A DNA stretch of 64,000 nt from Deinococcus koreensis (GTDB taxonomy: Bacteria > Deinococcota > Deinococci > Deinococcales > Deinococcaceae), in the NCBI RefSeq assembly GCF_002901445.1, contig NZ_PPPD01000001.1, positions 372,001-436,000 of the forward strand, given 5' to 3'. How positions within the stretch are numbered: position 1 is the first letter of the stretch; each line of letters begins with the position of its first letter. The translations under genes were made by a program, and so were the position numbers. Under the pieces are notes generated by a model. That model had not been told where the DNA came from. It saw only the letters and a list, made by a program, of their open reading frames with translations, and did no database searches. Of the stretch, positions 43,264 through 53,489 are shown one piece after another.

Positions 43264-44508
43264 ATGTTGAGAGCTGTAGCCCCTGCTGCCTTGAGTGCCG
43301 CCCTGCTGCTGAGTACCGCGCTGGCCCAGACCCAGCCGCCCCCCACGCCCCGCCCCGTCCCCCCCGGTGAGCCCCCCGTGACCGTCACGGCCACGCGCAA
43401 CGAGCCCACCCCGCTGGAGTTCACCGCGGACAAGCTGGCCCGCCTGAAGGTGCCCGCCGGCTTCTCCATCAAGGTCATGGCGACCGGCCTGGGCAACGCC
43501 CGGATGCTCCACGTCATGCCCGACGGCGGCATCTACCTCTCGCGCCGCCAGCAGGGAGACGTCTGGTACCTCAAGGACGTGAACCGGGACGGCAAGATCG
43601 AGGCCCGCGAACGCCGCATGGTCGCCCAGAACATGAAGCTGGCGCACGGCATGGACGTCAAGGACGGCAAGATGTACGTGGTGGGCGAGAAGACCATCTG
43701 GGTCATGGACATGGCGAAAGACGGCTCCCTGAGCGTGCCGCGCGTGTTCGCCAACGGTTTTCCCGACGCCGGGCAGCACCCCGCCCGCACCCTCAAGTGG
43801 GGCCCCGACGGCTACCTGTACGCCTCCTTCGGCTCCACCAACAACGACGCCCCCACCCCGAACCCCGAGGAGGCCACCATCCTGCGCCTGAGCCCGGACG
43901 GCAGCACGCGCGAGGTCTACGCGCGCGGCCTGCGCCACACCATCGGCTTCGGCTGGCACCCGGCCAGCGGCGTGCTGTACGGCTGGGATCAGGGCTCGGA
44001 CTGGCACGGCGACAACATCCCGCCCGAAGAGATCAACGTGATCGAGCGCAATAAGGATTACGGCTGGCCCTTCTGCTACGGCGACAAGGTGCCCGATCCC
44101 TATGTGAACGTGGGCAACATCCCCGGCAAGATCACCAAGCAGGAGTACTGCGCCCGCACCCAGGGCAGCGTGCTGAACTACACCTCCCACGCGGCAGGCA
44201 TCGCCATGAACTACTACAGCGGCTCGATGTTCCCCGCCGAGATGCGCAACGACGCCTTCGTGGCGGCGCGCGGCTCGTGGAACCGCAGCCAGCCCAGCGG
44301 CTACGAGATTGTGCGCGTGGTCTTCGACGCCGCAAACAAACCCACCGGCATCGAACCCTTCGTGACCGGCTTCGTGTACCAGGACGGCGACGTGTGGAAA
44401 CAGTTCGGACGGGTGGCCGGCGTGGCGACCTACACCGACGGCTCGCTGCTGTTCACCGATGACCAGAGCGGCGTGATCTACCGCGTGATGTACACGGGAG
44501 GGAACTGA
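43264..44508 (+). CDS. PQQ-dependent sugar dehydrogenase-like protein (L-sorbosone type)
   Basis: Encodes 414 aa. Signal peptide about 1-21 (cleavage after ALAQ), then a Pro-rich linker and a six-bladed propeller of the soluble glucose/sorbosone dehydrogenase type: LPAGF-like VPAGFSIKVMATGL, HGMDVKDGKMYVVG, TLKWGPDGYLYASFGS, RGLRHTIGFGWHP and DKVPDPYVNVG. It would oxidise a sugar or aldose outside the cytoplasm with PQQ; PQQ genes are not in the window. GGAGG lies 7 nt before the ATG. One base separates it from the SOD-propeller gene, so they form an operon. Confidence 0.88.
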   Translation: MLRAVAPAALSAALLLSTALAQTQPPPTPRPVPPGEPPVTVTATRNEPTPLEFTADKLARLKVPAGFSIKVMATGLGNARMLHVMPDGGIYLSRRQQGDVWYLKDVNRDGKIEARERRMVAQNMKLAHGMDVKDGKMYVVGEKTIWVMDMAKDGSLSVPRVFANGFPDAGQHPARTLKWGPDGYLYASFGSTNNDAPTPNPEEATILRLSPDGSTREVYARGLRHTIGFGWHPASGVLYGWDQGSDWHGDNIPPEEINVIERNKDYGWPFCYGDKVPDPYVNVGNIPGKITKQEYCARTQGSVLNYTSHAAGIAMNYYSGSMFPAEMRNDAFVAARGSWNRSQPSGYEIVRVVFDAANKPTGIEPFVTGFVYQDGDVWKQFGRVAGVATYTDGSLLFTDDQSGVIYRVMYTGGN

Positions 44509-44509
44509 C

Positions 44510-45931
44510 ATGCTGAAACTTCCTGCCCTCTTCGCCCTGAGCGCCGTGACCGCCGGACTCGCCCTGGCCGGCGGCCTGGAGGGCCCGGTGGCGATGGCCG
44601 CCCCCGCCAGCACGCCCCTGAAGGCCACCGCGACCCTGCGTGATCCGGCCGGGCAGGTCATGGGCACGGCGACGTTCGAGCAGGTCGGCATGGGAATGCG
44701 CGTCTCCGTGAGCGCCATGGGCCTCACCCCCGGCCAGCACGGAATGCACATCCACGACCTGGGCAGATGCACGCCCGGCGTCGATCCGGCCACCAACACG
44801 GTCGTGCCCTTCGGCGGCGCGGGCGGGCACTTCGACCCCGAGCGCAGCGCCAACCACGACTCCCCGCAGGCCGCCAACAAGGACGGCCACGGCGGCGACC
44901 TGCCCATGCTGACCGTGGGGGCCGATGGCAGTGGGAAGGCGACCTTCACCACCACCAAATCCAGCCTGACGGGCATGAACGGCGTGCTGAACCGCTCGCT
45001 GATCATCCACGCCCGGCCGGACGACTACAAGAGCGACCCGGCCGGGATGACCGGCGCCCGCGAGCGCTGCGGGATCATCAGCCGCGACGCCCTGACCGTG
45101 CGCGACTACCCGCTGCCCGGCCCGCAGGACTTCCCTGAAGGCGTGGCCTATGACGCCAAGAAGGGAGTGCTCTATACCGGCAGCGCGGCGACCGGCACCA
45201 TCTACGCCATCAACGCCTCCACGGGAGCGGTCAGTATCTTCAACGAGGGCGGCGGCCAGGGGCGGGGCAGCTCGCTGGGCCTCAAGGTGGATGCCCAGGG
45301 GCGCGTCTGGTCCGCGGGCGGCGCCACGGGCAAGGTCACGGTGTTCAGCCCCGACGGCTTCCCGGTCGCCATCCTGCAGACCCCGAAATCGCCGAACCCC
45401 TACGTCAACGACCTGGTTCCGGCGCCCGACGGCAACGTGTATGTCACGGACTCCACGCGGCCGGTGATCTTCCGGGTCACGCCGGATCTGAAGCTGAGCG
45501 CCTGGCTCGACCTGGCGGGCACGCCGATCAAGTACGGCCCCGGTATCAACCTCAACGGCATCGTCGCCACGCCGGACGGCCGCGCGCTGCTGGTGATGCA
45601 GCTCAACACTGGCGACCTGTGGCGCATCGACCTGCGGAGCAGGGCCGTCCGCAAGGTCATGGGGGGCCTGACCCACGGGGACGGCCTGCTGCTGATCGGG
45701 CGCACCCTGTACGTGGCGCGCAACGCCGATCAGGTGGTCAGCAAGGTCATGCTGAACGCCGACTATACGGGTGGTCAGCTGGTCGCCGAGGAACCCCTGG
45801 CGGGACTGCGCTTCCCGGCCACCCTGGCGGCGGTCGGCGGCGATCTGGTGGTCACGCAGAGCCAGCTCAACAAGCTCCAGGGGGGCACCCCCGAAACGCC
45901 GTTCAGGCTTACCCGCTTCCCCCAATTCTGA
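44510..45931 (+). CDS. Fusion of Cu/Zn superoxide dismutase and an SMP-30/NHL-like propeller
   Basis: Encodes 473 aa with a signal peptide (1-20). Residues about 36-192 are a Cu/Zn SOD with all ligands: Cu His80, His82, His107, His167; Zn His107, His116, His127, Asp130; disulfide Cys87-Cys187; Arg near 184-186. Residues about 195-473 form a six-bladed propeller (GPQDFPEGVAYDAKKGVLY, GSSLGLKVDAQGRVW, YVNDLVPAPDGNVYVTD). It probably removes superoxide in the periplasm while the propeller binds a ligand or acts as a lactonase. It lies 1 base after the PQQ dehydrogenase gene; a strong terminator follows. Confidence 0.9.
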   Translation: MLKLPALFALSAVTAGLALAGGLEGPVAMAAPASTPLKATATLRDPAGQVMGTATFEQVGMGMRVSVSAMGLTPGQHGMHIHDLGRCTPGVDPATNTVVPFGGAGGHFDPERSANHDSPQAANKDGHGGDLPMLTVGADGSGKATFTTTKSSLTGMNGVLNRSLIIHARPDDYKSDPAGMTGARERCGIISRDALTVRDYPLPGPQDFPEGVAYDAKKGVLYTGSAATGTIYAINASTGAVSIFNEGGGQGRGSSLGLKVDAQGRVWSAGGATGKVTVFSPDGFPVAILQTPKSPNPYVNDLVPAPDGNVYVTDSTRPVIFRVTPDLKLSAWLDLAGTPIKYGPGINLNGIVATPDGRALLVMQLNTGDLWRIDLRSRAVRKVMGGLTHGDGLLLIGRTLYVARNADQVVSKVMLNADYTGGQLVAEEPLAGLRFPATLAAVGGDLVVTQSQLNKLQGGTPETPFRLTRFPQF

Positions 45932-45949
45932 GTTCACGGTGAGTGCCGC

Positions 45950-45982
45950 GCCCCGGTTCAGTCAGACCGGGGCCTTCTCCTT
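45950..45982 (+). terminator. Terminator of the dehydrogenase-SOD operon
   Basis: GCCCCGGT-tcagtcag-ACCGGGGC (perfect 8 bp) followed by CTTCTCCTT. Confidence 0.8.
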
Positions 45983-46061
45983 GGCCGAGGCCGATGGGCA
46001 GGGGCACGGCGGTGTGAAAATTGTAAGAACTTAGTGGAGATTCGTGGGTTAGGCTGTCCGG

Positions 46062-47006
46062 GTGACGGCGACTAAGCAAGGCGCACCGGCCCTTCCGGCT
46101 GTAGAAGTGCGCGGCCTGTACAAGAAATACGGTTCGAGTGCCGTCCTTGAGGACGTGCATATGACCGTCAAGGCGGGTGAGGTCTACGCCCTGACCGGCC
46201 CCAACGGCGCGGGCAAGACGACCCTGATCCGGACGATGACCGGCCTGGCCTTTCCCACCGACGGCGAGGTCAGGCTGCTCGGGCGCGACGTGCACACCGA
46301 CGGGCCGCGCGCCCGCGCCTACCTGGGCGCCGTGGTCGAGGCCCCCGCGAAGTTCTACCCGCAGCTCACCGGCACGCAGAACCTGCAGGTGCACGCCAAC
46401 CTGTCCACCATGGCCCCGGGCGGGCGCAAGATCGGCCGCGACCGTCTGCGCGAGGTCATGGCCCTGCTGGAACTCACGCGCATGGCCGACCGCAAGGTGC
46501 AGGAATACTCGCTGGGCCAGCGCCAGCGCCTCGGCGTGGCGAGCGCCATCCTGGCCGATCCCAAGGTGCTCATTCTCGACGAACCCACCAGCGGCCTCGA
46601 CCCCCTGGGCATCGGGCTGATCCACCGGATCGTGACCAGCCTCGCCACCAGCGGCTGCGCGGTGATCCTCAGCACCCACCACCTGCGCGAGATCGCCACC
46701 TACGCGCACACGGTCGGCATCCTGACCGGCGGCCGGCTGGTCGACACCGTGGATCTGCGCTCCCGGCAGGCCGCCTACCGCTTCCGGGTGGATGATCCGG
46801 TGGCGGCCGCGACCGTGCTCGAACGCCTGCCCTTCGTGCGCAAGGTCAGCACCCGCACACCCTATGCCATCGCGCATCTGGGCGGCGAATCGCGCGTGCC
46901 CGACGCCCTGGCCCACCTGGGCGCCGAGGGTATCCGGGTGTTCGAGGCCAGCCCGGATCATTTCGACCTGTACGAGTACTACCGCGAACGCGTGGAGCAA
47001 GCCTGA
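46062..47006 (+). CDS. ABC transporter ATP-binding protein
   Basis: A 314-aa ATPase. Walker [10 protein letters not shown], signature [12 protein letters not shown], Walker [14 protein letters not shown] and switch His ([10 protein letters not shown]). A C-terminal extension (about 235-314) is shared by ABC-2 exporter ATPases of the bacitracin/copper type. It starts with GTG 46062; TAGGCT at 46050-46055 lies 6 nt upstream (leaderless GTG). It is followed by a 23-codon ORF and the permease gene, all linked by stop-start overlaps. Confidence 0.93.
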   Translation: MTATKQGAPALPAVEVRGLYKKYGSSAVLEDVHMTVKAGEVYALTGPNGAGKTTLIRTMTGLAFPTDGEVRLLGRDVHTDGPRARAYLGAVVEAPAKFYPQLTGTQNLQVHANLSTMAPGGRKIGRDRLREVMALLELTRMADRKVQEYSLGQRQRLGVASAILADPKVLILDEPTSGLDPLGIGLIHRIVTSLATSGCAVILSTHHLREIATYAHTVGILTGGRLVDTVDLRSRQAAYRFRVDDPVAAATVLERLPFVRKVSTRTPYAIAHLGGESRVPDALAHLGAEGIRVFEASPDHFDLYEYYRERVEQA

Positions 47007-47077
47007 TGAACGCCCCTCTGACCGACGCTGACCCCACCGCCATCGTCCTGACCTTCACCCCGGGAGGCGCGGCGTGA
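47006..47077 (+). CDS. 23-codon ORF linking ABC ATPase and permease
   Basis: Its ATG shares a base with the ATPase stop (TGATG at 47004-47008), and its own TGA overlaps the permease GTG (GTGA at 47074-47077). The peptide ([20 protein letters not shown] then GAA) shows no motif. It contains the GGGAGG used by the permease. It could carry ribosomes from one gene to the next, or encode a small subunit. Confidence 0.45.
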   Translation: MNAPLTDADPTAIVLTFTPGGAA

Positions 47078-47847
47078 TCACCCTGCTGCTGTTGGAATTC
47101 CGCAAGCTGTTCGGCGCGCGCAGCGCCAAGCTGGCCCTGCTGGTCACCTTCATCCTGCCGCTGGTGTGGGCCTTCGCCCCGCGCCTGAGCGCGCTGATCA
47201 AGGTCAACCTGATCAGCGGCTGGCAGCTGCCGGCGGTCAGCATCGGCGTGACCATCCAGTACCTGCTGCCGCTGTTCATCGCGCTGACCGTGGCCGAGAT
47301 GATCGGCTCGGAGGTCTCGCAGGGCACCCTGGCCCCGCTGCTGCTGCGGCCCGTCGACCGCACCAAGGTGATCGCCAGCAAGCTGATCGTGGCGCTCTCC
47401 TACCCGTTCCTGCTGATGATCACCACGGTGACCGGCTCGCTGCTCTCGGGCATTCCGCTGGGCTTCGGCACCTTCCTGGGCGGCACCGGGCTGGGGCCGG
47501 GTCTGTTCGTGGGCGTGGGCGAACTGGGCAGCGGCGCGGCCTTCGCCGAGGTGCTGCGCGGCGCGACCCTGGCGGCCGTGGCCCTGATGCCCATCGCGGC
47601 CCTCTCGCTGCTGTACGGCGTGCTGTACCTGAACACGGCGGCGGCGGCCCTGGCCACCTTCGCCACGCTGATCCTGATGCGCCTGCTGGTGGTCTTCCCC
47701 GAGACCATCCAGCGCATCCTGCTGACCTCGCACCTGGGCATCTACGCGCAGCAGGGCGACATCACGCAGCCGCTGATCCTGCTGCTGATCTACACCGCGG
47801 GCTTCGGCCTGATGAGCATCTTCGCCTTCGACCGCCGCGACGTCTAG
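47074..47847 (+). CDS. ABC-2 type permease
   Basis: A 257-aa inner-membrane protein with about six helices: [31 protein letters not shown], then [25 protein letters not shown], the conserved ABC-2 loop between helices 2 and 3. It ends [17 protein letters not shown], a common ending of these permeases. It starts with GTG 47074, GGGAGG 6 nt upstream. It forms an exporter with the ATPase at 46062; substrate unknown. Confidence 0.9.
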   Translation: MITLLLLEFRKLFGARSAKLALLVTFILPLVWAFAPRLSALIKVNLISGWQLPAVSIGVTIQYLLPLFIALTVAEMIGSEVSQGTLAPLLLRPVDRTKVIASKLIVALSYPFLLMITTVTGSLLSGIPLGFGTFLGGTGLGPGLFVGVGELGSGAAFAEVLRGATLAAVALMPIAALSLLYGVLYLNTAAAALATFATLILMRLLVVFPETIQRILLTSHLGIYAQQGDITQPLILLLIYTAGFGLMSIFAFDRRDV

Positions 47848-48021
47848 AAGAGAGCGCAGCAGCGTGGGGAGGGGGCCGCGCGTCCTCTCCCGCTTCATTG
47901 TCGAGAAGGCCCAGCTGTCCGATGAGCTTTGCCGTCGGATGGATGGTGGGAGACCTGACGACTCCCTCCCGGCGGTCAGCACGACACCTTCGGGAGATCG
48001 GCCCCACGCTAGGCTGATCCC

Positions 48022-48468
48022 ATGACCGCGCCCATCAGCCTGAGCCCTGGCGGGAGCCTGTACGACCGGATCGGGCCGGCCGCGCTGGAGGCCCTGGTCA
48101 CGGAGTTCTACCGGCACGTGGCGGCCGACCCGGAGCTGGCCCCCCTATTCCCCACGGATCTGACCCTGACCGCCGAGAAGCAGCGGGCCTTCCTGAGCGG
48201 CTTCATGGGTGGGCCGCCGCTCTATCACCAGCGCTTCGGCAACCCCATGCTGCGCGCCCGGCACCTGCCGCACGCGATCACGCCGCGCCGCGCCCGCGCC
48301 TGGCTGGCGTGTATGGAAGCCGCGCTGCGGGCCACCCCCGCCATCGCGCCGGCCGAGGCTCAGGAGCTGTACGGAGCGCTGTCGCGGGTCGCGGTGCATA
48401 TGGTGAACACGCCGGATGCCGAGGAGGAAGCGGCGGTGGCCGGCGCCGAGCCACACCGCCGGACGTGA
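48022..48468 (+). CDS. Group II truncated haemoglobin
   Basis: A 148-aa haem protein of the 2-on-2 globin family, for oxygen or NO handling in the cytosol. LYDRIGPAALEALVTEFYRHV holds the B-helix Tyr. FMGGPPLYHQRFG and MLRARHLPHAI carry the E/F region with the proximal His, and RAWLACMEAAL the G helix. The C-terminal 20 residues are extra. TAGGCT at 48010-48015 lies 6 nt upstream (leaderless). No partner gene nearby. Confidence 0.92.
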   Translation: MTAPISLSPGGSLYDRIGPAALEALVTEFYRHVAADPELAPLFPTDLTLTAEKQRAFLSGFMGGPPLYHQRFGNPMLRARHLPHAITPRRARAWLACMEAALRATPAIAPAEAQELYGALSRVAVHMVNTPDAEEEAAVAGAEPHRRT

Positions 48469-48662
48469 GGGGCAGGACATCAAGGAGCAGGATGAAGGGT
48501 TGGTCAAGGCCGATCCGCAAGCTTGAGAACGATGTGGGGCACAGGTCTGGCCCGTCCAGCCACCCGAAGGGTGTGCAGCGAACCGGCGGCACATGGACAA
48601 CTCTTTCCATTTGACTAGTAAGGTGGGGGCCCTGCCGCGAGGCGCTTCACTACACTGCCCGC

Positions 48663-49751
<1,089 letters not shown>

Positions 49752-49829
49752 TGCCCGTTCCAGTTGGCTCAATGGGTCGGACAGTTTGTACATTGAGTTG
49801 CAGGAGATGCGATGAGCACGGCGTTTTTT

Positions 49830-49867
49830 GCCCCTACCCCTTGATGGGGGAGGCTGGGAGGGGGTGA
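49830..49867. repeat. GC-rich hairpin element, copy 2
   Basis: GCCCCTACCCCTTGATGGGG followed by GAGGCTGGGAGGGGGTGA, similar in layout to 17929-17965: a G/C-tract hairpin with a G-rich tail. Confidence 0.5.
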
Positions 49868-49975
49868 ACGGGACTGACGTGCTGCACACGCTTGTTCGAC
49901 TCGTGTGCCAATCGTCTGCCGGAGACAGCCTGGCAGTGTCCGCACAATTGCTGAACGCGGGCTGATGGCCTGACG

Positions 49976-50011
49976 AGACCTCCGGGCCGGATGCCTGGAG
50001 GTCTTCGTCTT
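49976..50011 (+). terminator. Intrinsic terminator
   Basis: AGACCTCCGGGC-cggat-GCCTGGAGGTCT (12 pairs, one G-T), then TCGTCTT. It could end transcripts from the DAHP synthase gene and, read the other way, the pseudopilin operon. Confidence 0.75.
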
Positions 50012-50042
50012 GAAGCCCGCCGATGGTTCCGAGCCGACAGGC

Positions 50043-50801
50043 TCAGCTGTTGCGGGTCTTGACCTTCAGCTCGTAGGGGGTCACGGCCGGCGTCAGGCGC
50101 AGTTCGCCGCGTACCCGGCTGGCCGACTGCAGGCGCATCGTGACGACCTCGGTGGCGCTGTTGTACTCGAAGGGCAGCGTGCCCGCCTGCACGCGCAGAT
50201 CGTCCGCGATGGGCACCGTCACGGTGGAGGTGCTGCTCAGGTAGGCGCTCAGGCTGGTGGGCGGCGTCTCCTGTTCGGTCGTGCCGCAGACGCCGGGCGC
50301 GGGCGCAGGCCTGGCCGGATCGCTGATGCGGACTTCCAGCAGGCCGTGGGCATCGCCGTCCTGCAGGCCGCCGAGACCCTTGTACTCGGCTGGGAGGGTG
50401 CCTCGCGGCACGTAGCGGAACACATGCAGCCGCCACGCCAGGATGCTGCCGACGTTGGTGGTGCAGCTCGACGGCTGGGCCACCGGCACCAGCACCGCGA
50501 TGCACGGCTGGGCTTCGCTGGGCGAGCAGACAGCGGTGCCGCCCAGACCGTTGGGCAGGGTCAGGCCGGTGTAGACCCCGGCGCCAGCCCGGATCTGGTC
50601 GGCCAGATAGCCGCTGGTGTCGCTGAGGTTCTGCAGGCGCTGGGCCTGGCTGATCTGCACGTTGCTGAGCATGGAGGTGCTGCTCTGGATCTGCAGCGCG
50701 GCCACGGTGACCACCCCCAGGATCAGCAGCGAGACCAGCACCTCGACCAGGGTCAGGCCGCCGCTGTGCCGGCTCCGTGCCCCGGCCGGGTAGCCCCTCA
50801 C
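50043..50801 (-). CDS. Type IV pilin-like protein (PilW-type pseudopilin)
   Basis: Encodes 252 aa. A short basic leader precedes the prepilin site GGLTLVEVLVSLLILGVVTV (cleavage after the second Gly; Glu at +5), followed by a helix and a large, mostly beta C-terminal domain with paired cysteines. It is inserted in the membrane and may join a competence or type IV pilus. It starts with GTG 50801, overlapping the stop of the preceding pilin gene (GTGA). Last of four overlapping genes. Confidence 0.87.
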   Translation of the reverse strand: MRGYPAGARSRHSGGLTLVEVLVSLLILGVVTVAALQIQSSTSMLSNVQISQAQRLQNLSDTSGYLADQIRAGAGVYTGLTLPNGLGGTAVCSPSEAQPCIAVLVPVAQPSSCTTNVGSILAWRLHVFRYVPRGTLPAEYKGLGGLQDGDAHGLLEVRISDPARPAPAPGVCGTTEQETPPTSLSAYLSSTSTVTVPIADDLRVQAGTLPFEYNSATEVVTMRLQSASRVRGELRLTPAVTPYELKVKTRNS

Positions 50802-51247
50802 ATGGGCCTCGCGATATCGACGCTGAAGTCGCGGGACTTGCCGCTCAGGGTGCATCTCAGGTTCACCCGGCGCAGCATGAACTCCACGAAGGGGTCGGCG
50901 TCGATGTTCTCGGCGCGTAGGGTCAGCAGGGTCGGCGCGTCGCAGGTCACGTCGCCCTCGCCGTTTCCGCTCATGGTCACCGCGAGATTGGTCAGATCGA
51001 AGTCCAGCTCGAGCTGCTGCCGGGCCTGTTCGAAGGCGGAGCGGGTCAGCAGCAGCGCACGCTGATCCTGGGCGCTGGACTGGTTGACCCGCGTCAGGGC
51101 CGGCAGCGCCCCGGTGGAGGCCAGCGTGATGATCGCCAGCATGACGATGGCGACCAGCATCTCGACCAGGGTGAATCCGGCGGTGGGCGTGGCGGGGGCG
51201 GCCAGGACGGGGGCGGGCGGAGTGGGGTTGGGCACAGAGGGAATCAT
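50798..51247 (-). CDS. Type IV pilin-like protein (149 aa)
   Basis: A Pro/Ala-rich leader of about 24 residues, then the prepilin motif GFTLVEMLVAIVMLAIITLA. The short C-terminal domain has two cysteines (DVTCDAP, LRCTLSG). A minor pseudopilin to be processed by a prepilin peptidase, which is not encoded here. Its ATG overlaps the stop of the gene before it (ATGA), and its stop overlaps the next start. Confidence 0.87.
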   Translation of the reverse strand: MIPSVPNPTPPAPVLAAPATPTAGFTLVEMLVAIVMLAIITLASTGALPALTRVNQSSAQDQRALLLTRSAFEQARQQLELDFDLTNLAVTMSGNGEGDVTCDAPTLLTLRAENIDADPFVEFMLRRVNLRCTLSGKSRDFSVDIARPM

Positions 51248-51726
51248 GGAGTCACGGCCTTTCCCAGCAGACTGATGATGCGGACGGTGCGGGTGATGCC
51301 CGAGTTGCGGACGGAGGCGAAGCTTAAGGTGCGGGGCGCGCTGTCGAGCGTGCCGTAGGGCGGGTAGAGCAGCACGGTCGTGGCCGCGCTGGCTTTTGCG
51401 TTGCCCAGCGTGTAGGTGCCCCTGGTCGTCCAGGCGCCGGCATTCAGCACCTCGACCGTGGCCACCGCGCTGCCGGCGGCCGTGCTCAGGCGCACCGGCT
51501 GGCCGCGCCGGGCCAGCCCACGCGCCGATTCCAGCTGCTGCTGGTAGGCGCCGGCGGTCTGGGCGGTCTCCAGCGTGGCGATATAGCGCAGGTAGGCGGG
51601 CAGGGCCAGGCTGGCGATGATCCCGATGATCGCCAGCACGATCAGCAGCTCGATGAGCGTGAAGCCCTGGCCGACCGGGCGCCGGCCCAGACCCGGGCGC
51701 CGCGCCCTGCTCCCGGCGCTCCTCAC
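51244..51726 (-). CDS. GspH/FimT-like pseudopilin (160 aa)
   Basis: Prepilin motif GFTLIELLIVLAIIGIIASL after a basic leader of about 20 residues; the leader Gly precedes the Phe. The C-terminal domain is Ala/Thr-rich beta (TAAGSAVATVEVLNAGAWTT), as in FimT/GspH. The start is GTG 51726, overlapping the preceding stop (GTGA); longer open frames are not supported. It is the most canonical pilin of the operon. Confidence 0.88.
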   Translation of the reverse strand: MRSAGSRARRPGLGRRPVGQGFTLIELLIVLAIIGIIASLALPAYLRYIATLETAQTAGAYQQQLESARGLARRGQPVRLSTAAGSAVATVEVLNAGAWTTRGTYTLGNAKASAATTVLLYPPYGTLDSAPRTLSFASVRNSGITRTVRIISLLGKAVTP

Positions 51727-53489
51727 TGCTGCCGCCAGCTGCCGACGAGGCTCGAGAAGGCGACCTTGCCGGTGCCCTGGGTGACGTCGTACAGCACGTT
51801 GGGGTCGTACTGGATCTTGCGGCCGGTACCTGCCAGCGCCGTGTCGCTGTAGTCGATGGAGATGACCTCGTTGTCGTTGTTCAGCACGCTGCCCTCGACG
51901 ACGATGGCGCCGCACAGCTGCAGGTTGCCCTGAATCCGCAGGTTGCCGCGCACGTACAGCACGCCGTTCATGTCGCAGGCCCCGGACTGGTTCTGGTTCA
52001 CGGTCAGGTCGCCATCCACGATCAGGATGCCCTTGCCGGTGATCTTCTCGTTATTCAGGTTCAGCGAGTGGTCGGAGGAGGTCAGCCAGGTCAGGCCGTC
52101 GATGGCCTTCGAGTTGGCGCTGAACTGCGCCTCGGTCACCACGGTCGAGAGCGCCTGCAGGCTGTCTGGGGACATCCCGAAGGTCTGGGTGAACAGCGTG
52201 TCGTTCAGCGGGCTGGGCACGACGGCCGCGCTGGCGTTTTCCATCACGCCGCCGACCGGATCGGTCTTGCCCCTGGAGAACGAGCGGGCGGTCACCACGC
52301 CGAGCGTGGATTTCGAGACGGGCTGGCCCTCGGAGAAGGTCAGCAGGGCGGCGGCGGTCGGGGTGCCGGGCGCCCAGCTGCCGACACTGAAGGTGGTGCC
52401 GGCGGACGTGTTGACCGGCGTACTGCTGACCTTCGCAGTGTAGGTCTCGGTTCCCAGCCGGATACTCACGGTATCGCCCTGGATGAACGTCTCGCTGTTC
52501 TGGATGATCAGGCTGCTGGCGCTCACGGCGATCAGGGCATTGCGCACCAGATCGGCCGGCACGGAGGTGGGCAGGAAGGGCGTCAGGACACCGCTGGGCA
52601 GGCTGGTGGGCGTCAGGGTCACGGTCTGCGCGGCGCTGTCGGTGGCGTCCACCCGGAAGAGGCCGGTGGGGGCACCGGGCAGCACGGCGCCGGACGCGTC
52701 GGCCAGCGGAAGCCTCACGTAGCTGCCGGGCTGCAGCGCCTTGAGCCGGGGCAGCAGGCTGCCGGTGGCGTCCATCACCAGCGGAACGCCCTTGACCGTG
52801 CTCTGGGCGTCCCTGCGCTTCAGGTTCAGGTAGGAGGCGAAGACCGCCCTGTCCGGGGCATCGATGGTGGCGCCGCCGATGCTGGCGTTGCCGTTGAGGT
52901 TCACGCCGGGGTAGGAGGTGAGCGCGCCGGGGATGTTCAGCTTCGGCAGGTTGCCCCGTTTCACGGTGAACCGCTGCGTCACGCTGGAACGGTCGCTCCC
53001 GCTGGTGGCGGTGCTGGTCACGTCGATGGCGTTCAGGTCGTTCAGGCTGGCGAAGGTGGCGGGTATGGTCTTGTTGACCTTGATGCTGACGGTCGCGCCG
53101 GGCACGCTGAAGCTGTTCATGGGCGAGCCGTCGATCATCTGCGCCAGGACGGTGTTCATGCTGGCCGAGTTGTTGGCGCCGCTGTAGCCCACCCCGGCGC
53201 GGCGGGTACGGTCCAGAAAGCCGGCGAGCCCCGATTCGGCGGCCATCAGCAGCCGGGCGCTGGTGGCGTCGTCGGCCGCGGTGCGCCGGGTGCCCAGGCT
53301 GACCTGCGTGGTGATGGCGATGATCGACGCCAGCGTCATGCCGGTCATCAGGACGGTGATGATGGCCGTGCTGCCTTCGTCGGGGCGCGGCCGCGTGGGC
53401 CCGACACCCGCTGTAGACAGGGAGGTTCTGTCCGCCGGTTGGGGGAACGCGCTCGATCTCCTGAAGGTCTTCATCTTGAAGCCCAGCAT
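51723..53489 (-). CDS. PilX-like type IV pilus assembly/surface protein
   Basis: About 588 aa from ATG 53489 (ATG 53474 is also possible). Residues about 38-70 form a hydrophobic helix (STAIITVLMTGMTLASIIAI) after a polar N-terminus, and AESGLAGFLDRTR follows, as in PilX-type proteins. The long rest is Ser/Thr-rich beta, with a C-terminal stretch (GKGILIVDGDLTVNQNQSG, GVLYVRGNLRIQGNLQLCGA) resembling polymer-forming beta helices. First gene of the pseudopilin operon. Its 5' leader has a 9-bp hairpin at 53560-53585. The role, pilus assembly or DNA uptake, is inferred from its partners. Confidence 0.78.
   Translation of the reverse strand: MLGFKMKTFRRSSAFPQPADRTSLSTAGVGPTRPRPDEGSTAIITVLMTGMTLASIIAITTQVSLGTRRTAADDATSARLLMAAESGLAGFLDRTRRAGVGYSGANNSASMNTVLAQMIDGSPMNSFSVPGATVSIKVNKTIPATFASLNDLNAIDVTSTATSGSDRSSVTQRFTVKRGNLPKLNIPGALTSYPGVNLNGNASIGGATIDAPDRAVFASYLNLKRRDAQSTVKGVPLVMDATGSLLPRLKALQPGSYVRLPLADASGAVLPGAPTGLFRVDATDSAAQTVTLTPTSLPSGVLTPFLPTSVPADLVRNALIAVSASSLIIQNSETFIQGDTVSIRLGTETYTAKVSSTPVNTSAGTTFSVGSWAPGTPTAAALLTFSEGQPVSKSTLGVVTARSFSRGKTDPVGGVMENASAAVVPSPLNDTLFTQTFGMSPDSLQALSTVVTEAQFSANSKAIDGLTWLTSSDHSLNLNNEKITGKGILIVDGDLTVNQNQSGACDMNGVLYVRGNLRIQGNLQLCGAIVVEGSVLNNDNEVISIDYSDTALAGTGRKIQYDPNVLYDVTQGTGKVAFSSLVGSWRQQ

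Larger units (their letters stand above)
49752..50042. other. Intergenic region, 291 bases
   Basis: An AT-richer patch follows the DAHP synthase gene, with a TACATT box near 49789 and a 10-codon ORF (49812-49844, MSTAFFAPTP) preceded by GGAG. The GC-rich hairpin element at 49830-49867 and a good terminator (49976-50011) follow. No plus-strand gene lies beyond that could use the small ORF as a leader, so I do not call it. Confidence 0.4.

Noticed and set aside
49812..49844. 10-codon ORF MSTAFFAPTP with a GGAG site, as a third leader peptide
   Set aside because: No plus-strand gene lies downstream within reach and a terminator follows; it probably belongs to trailing sequence of the DAHP synthase gene.
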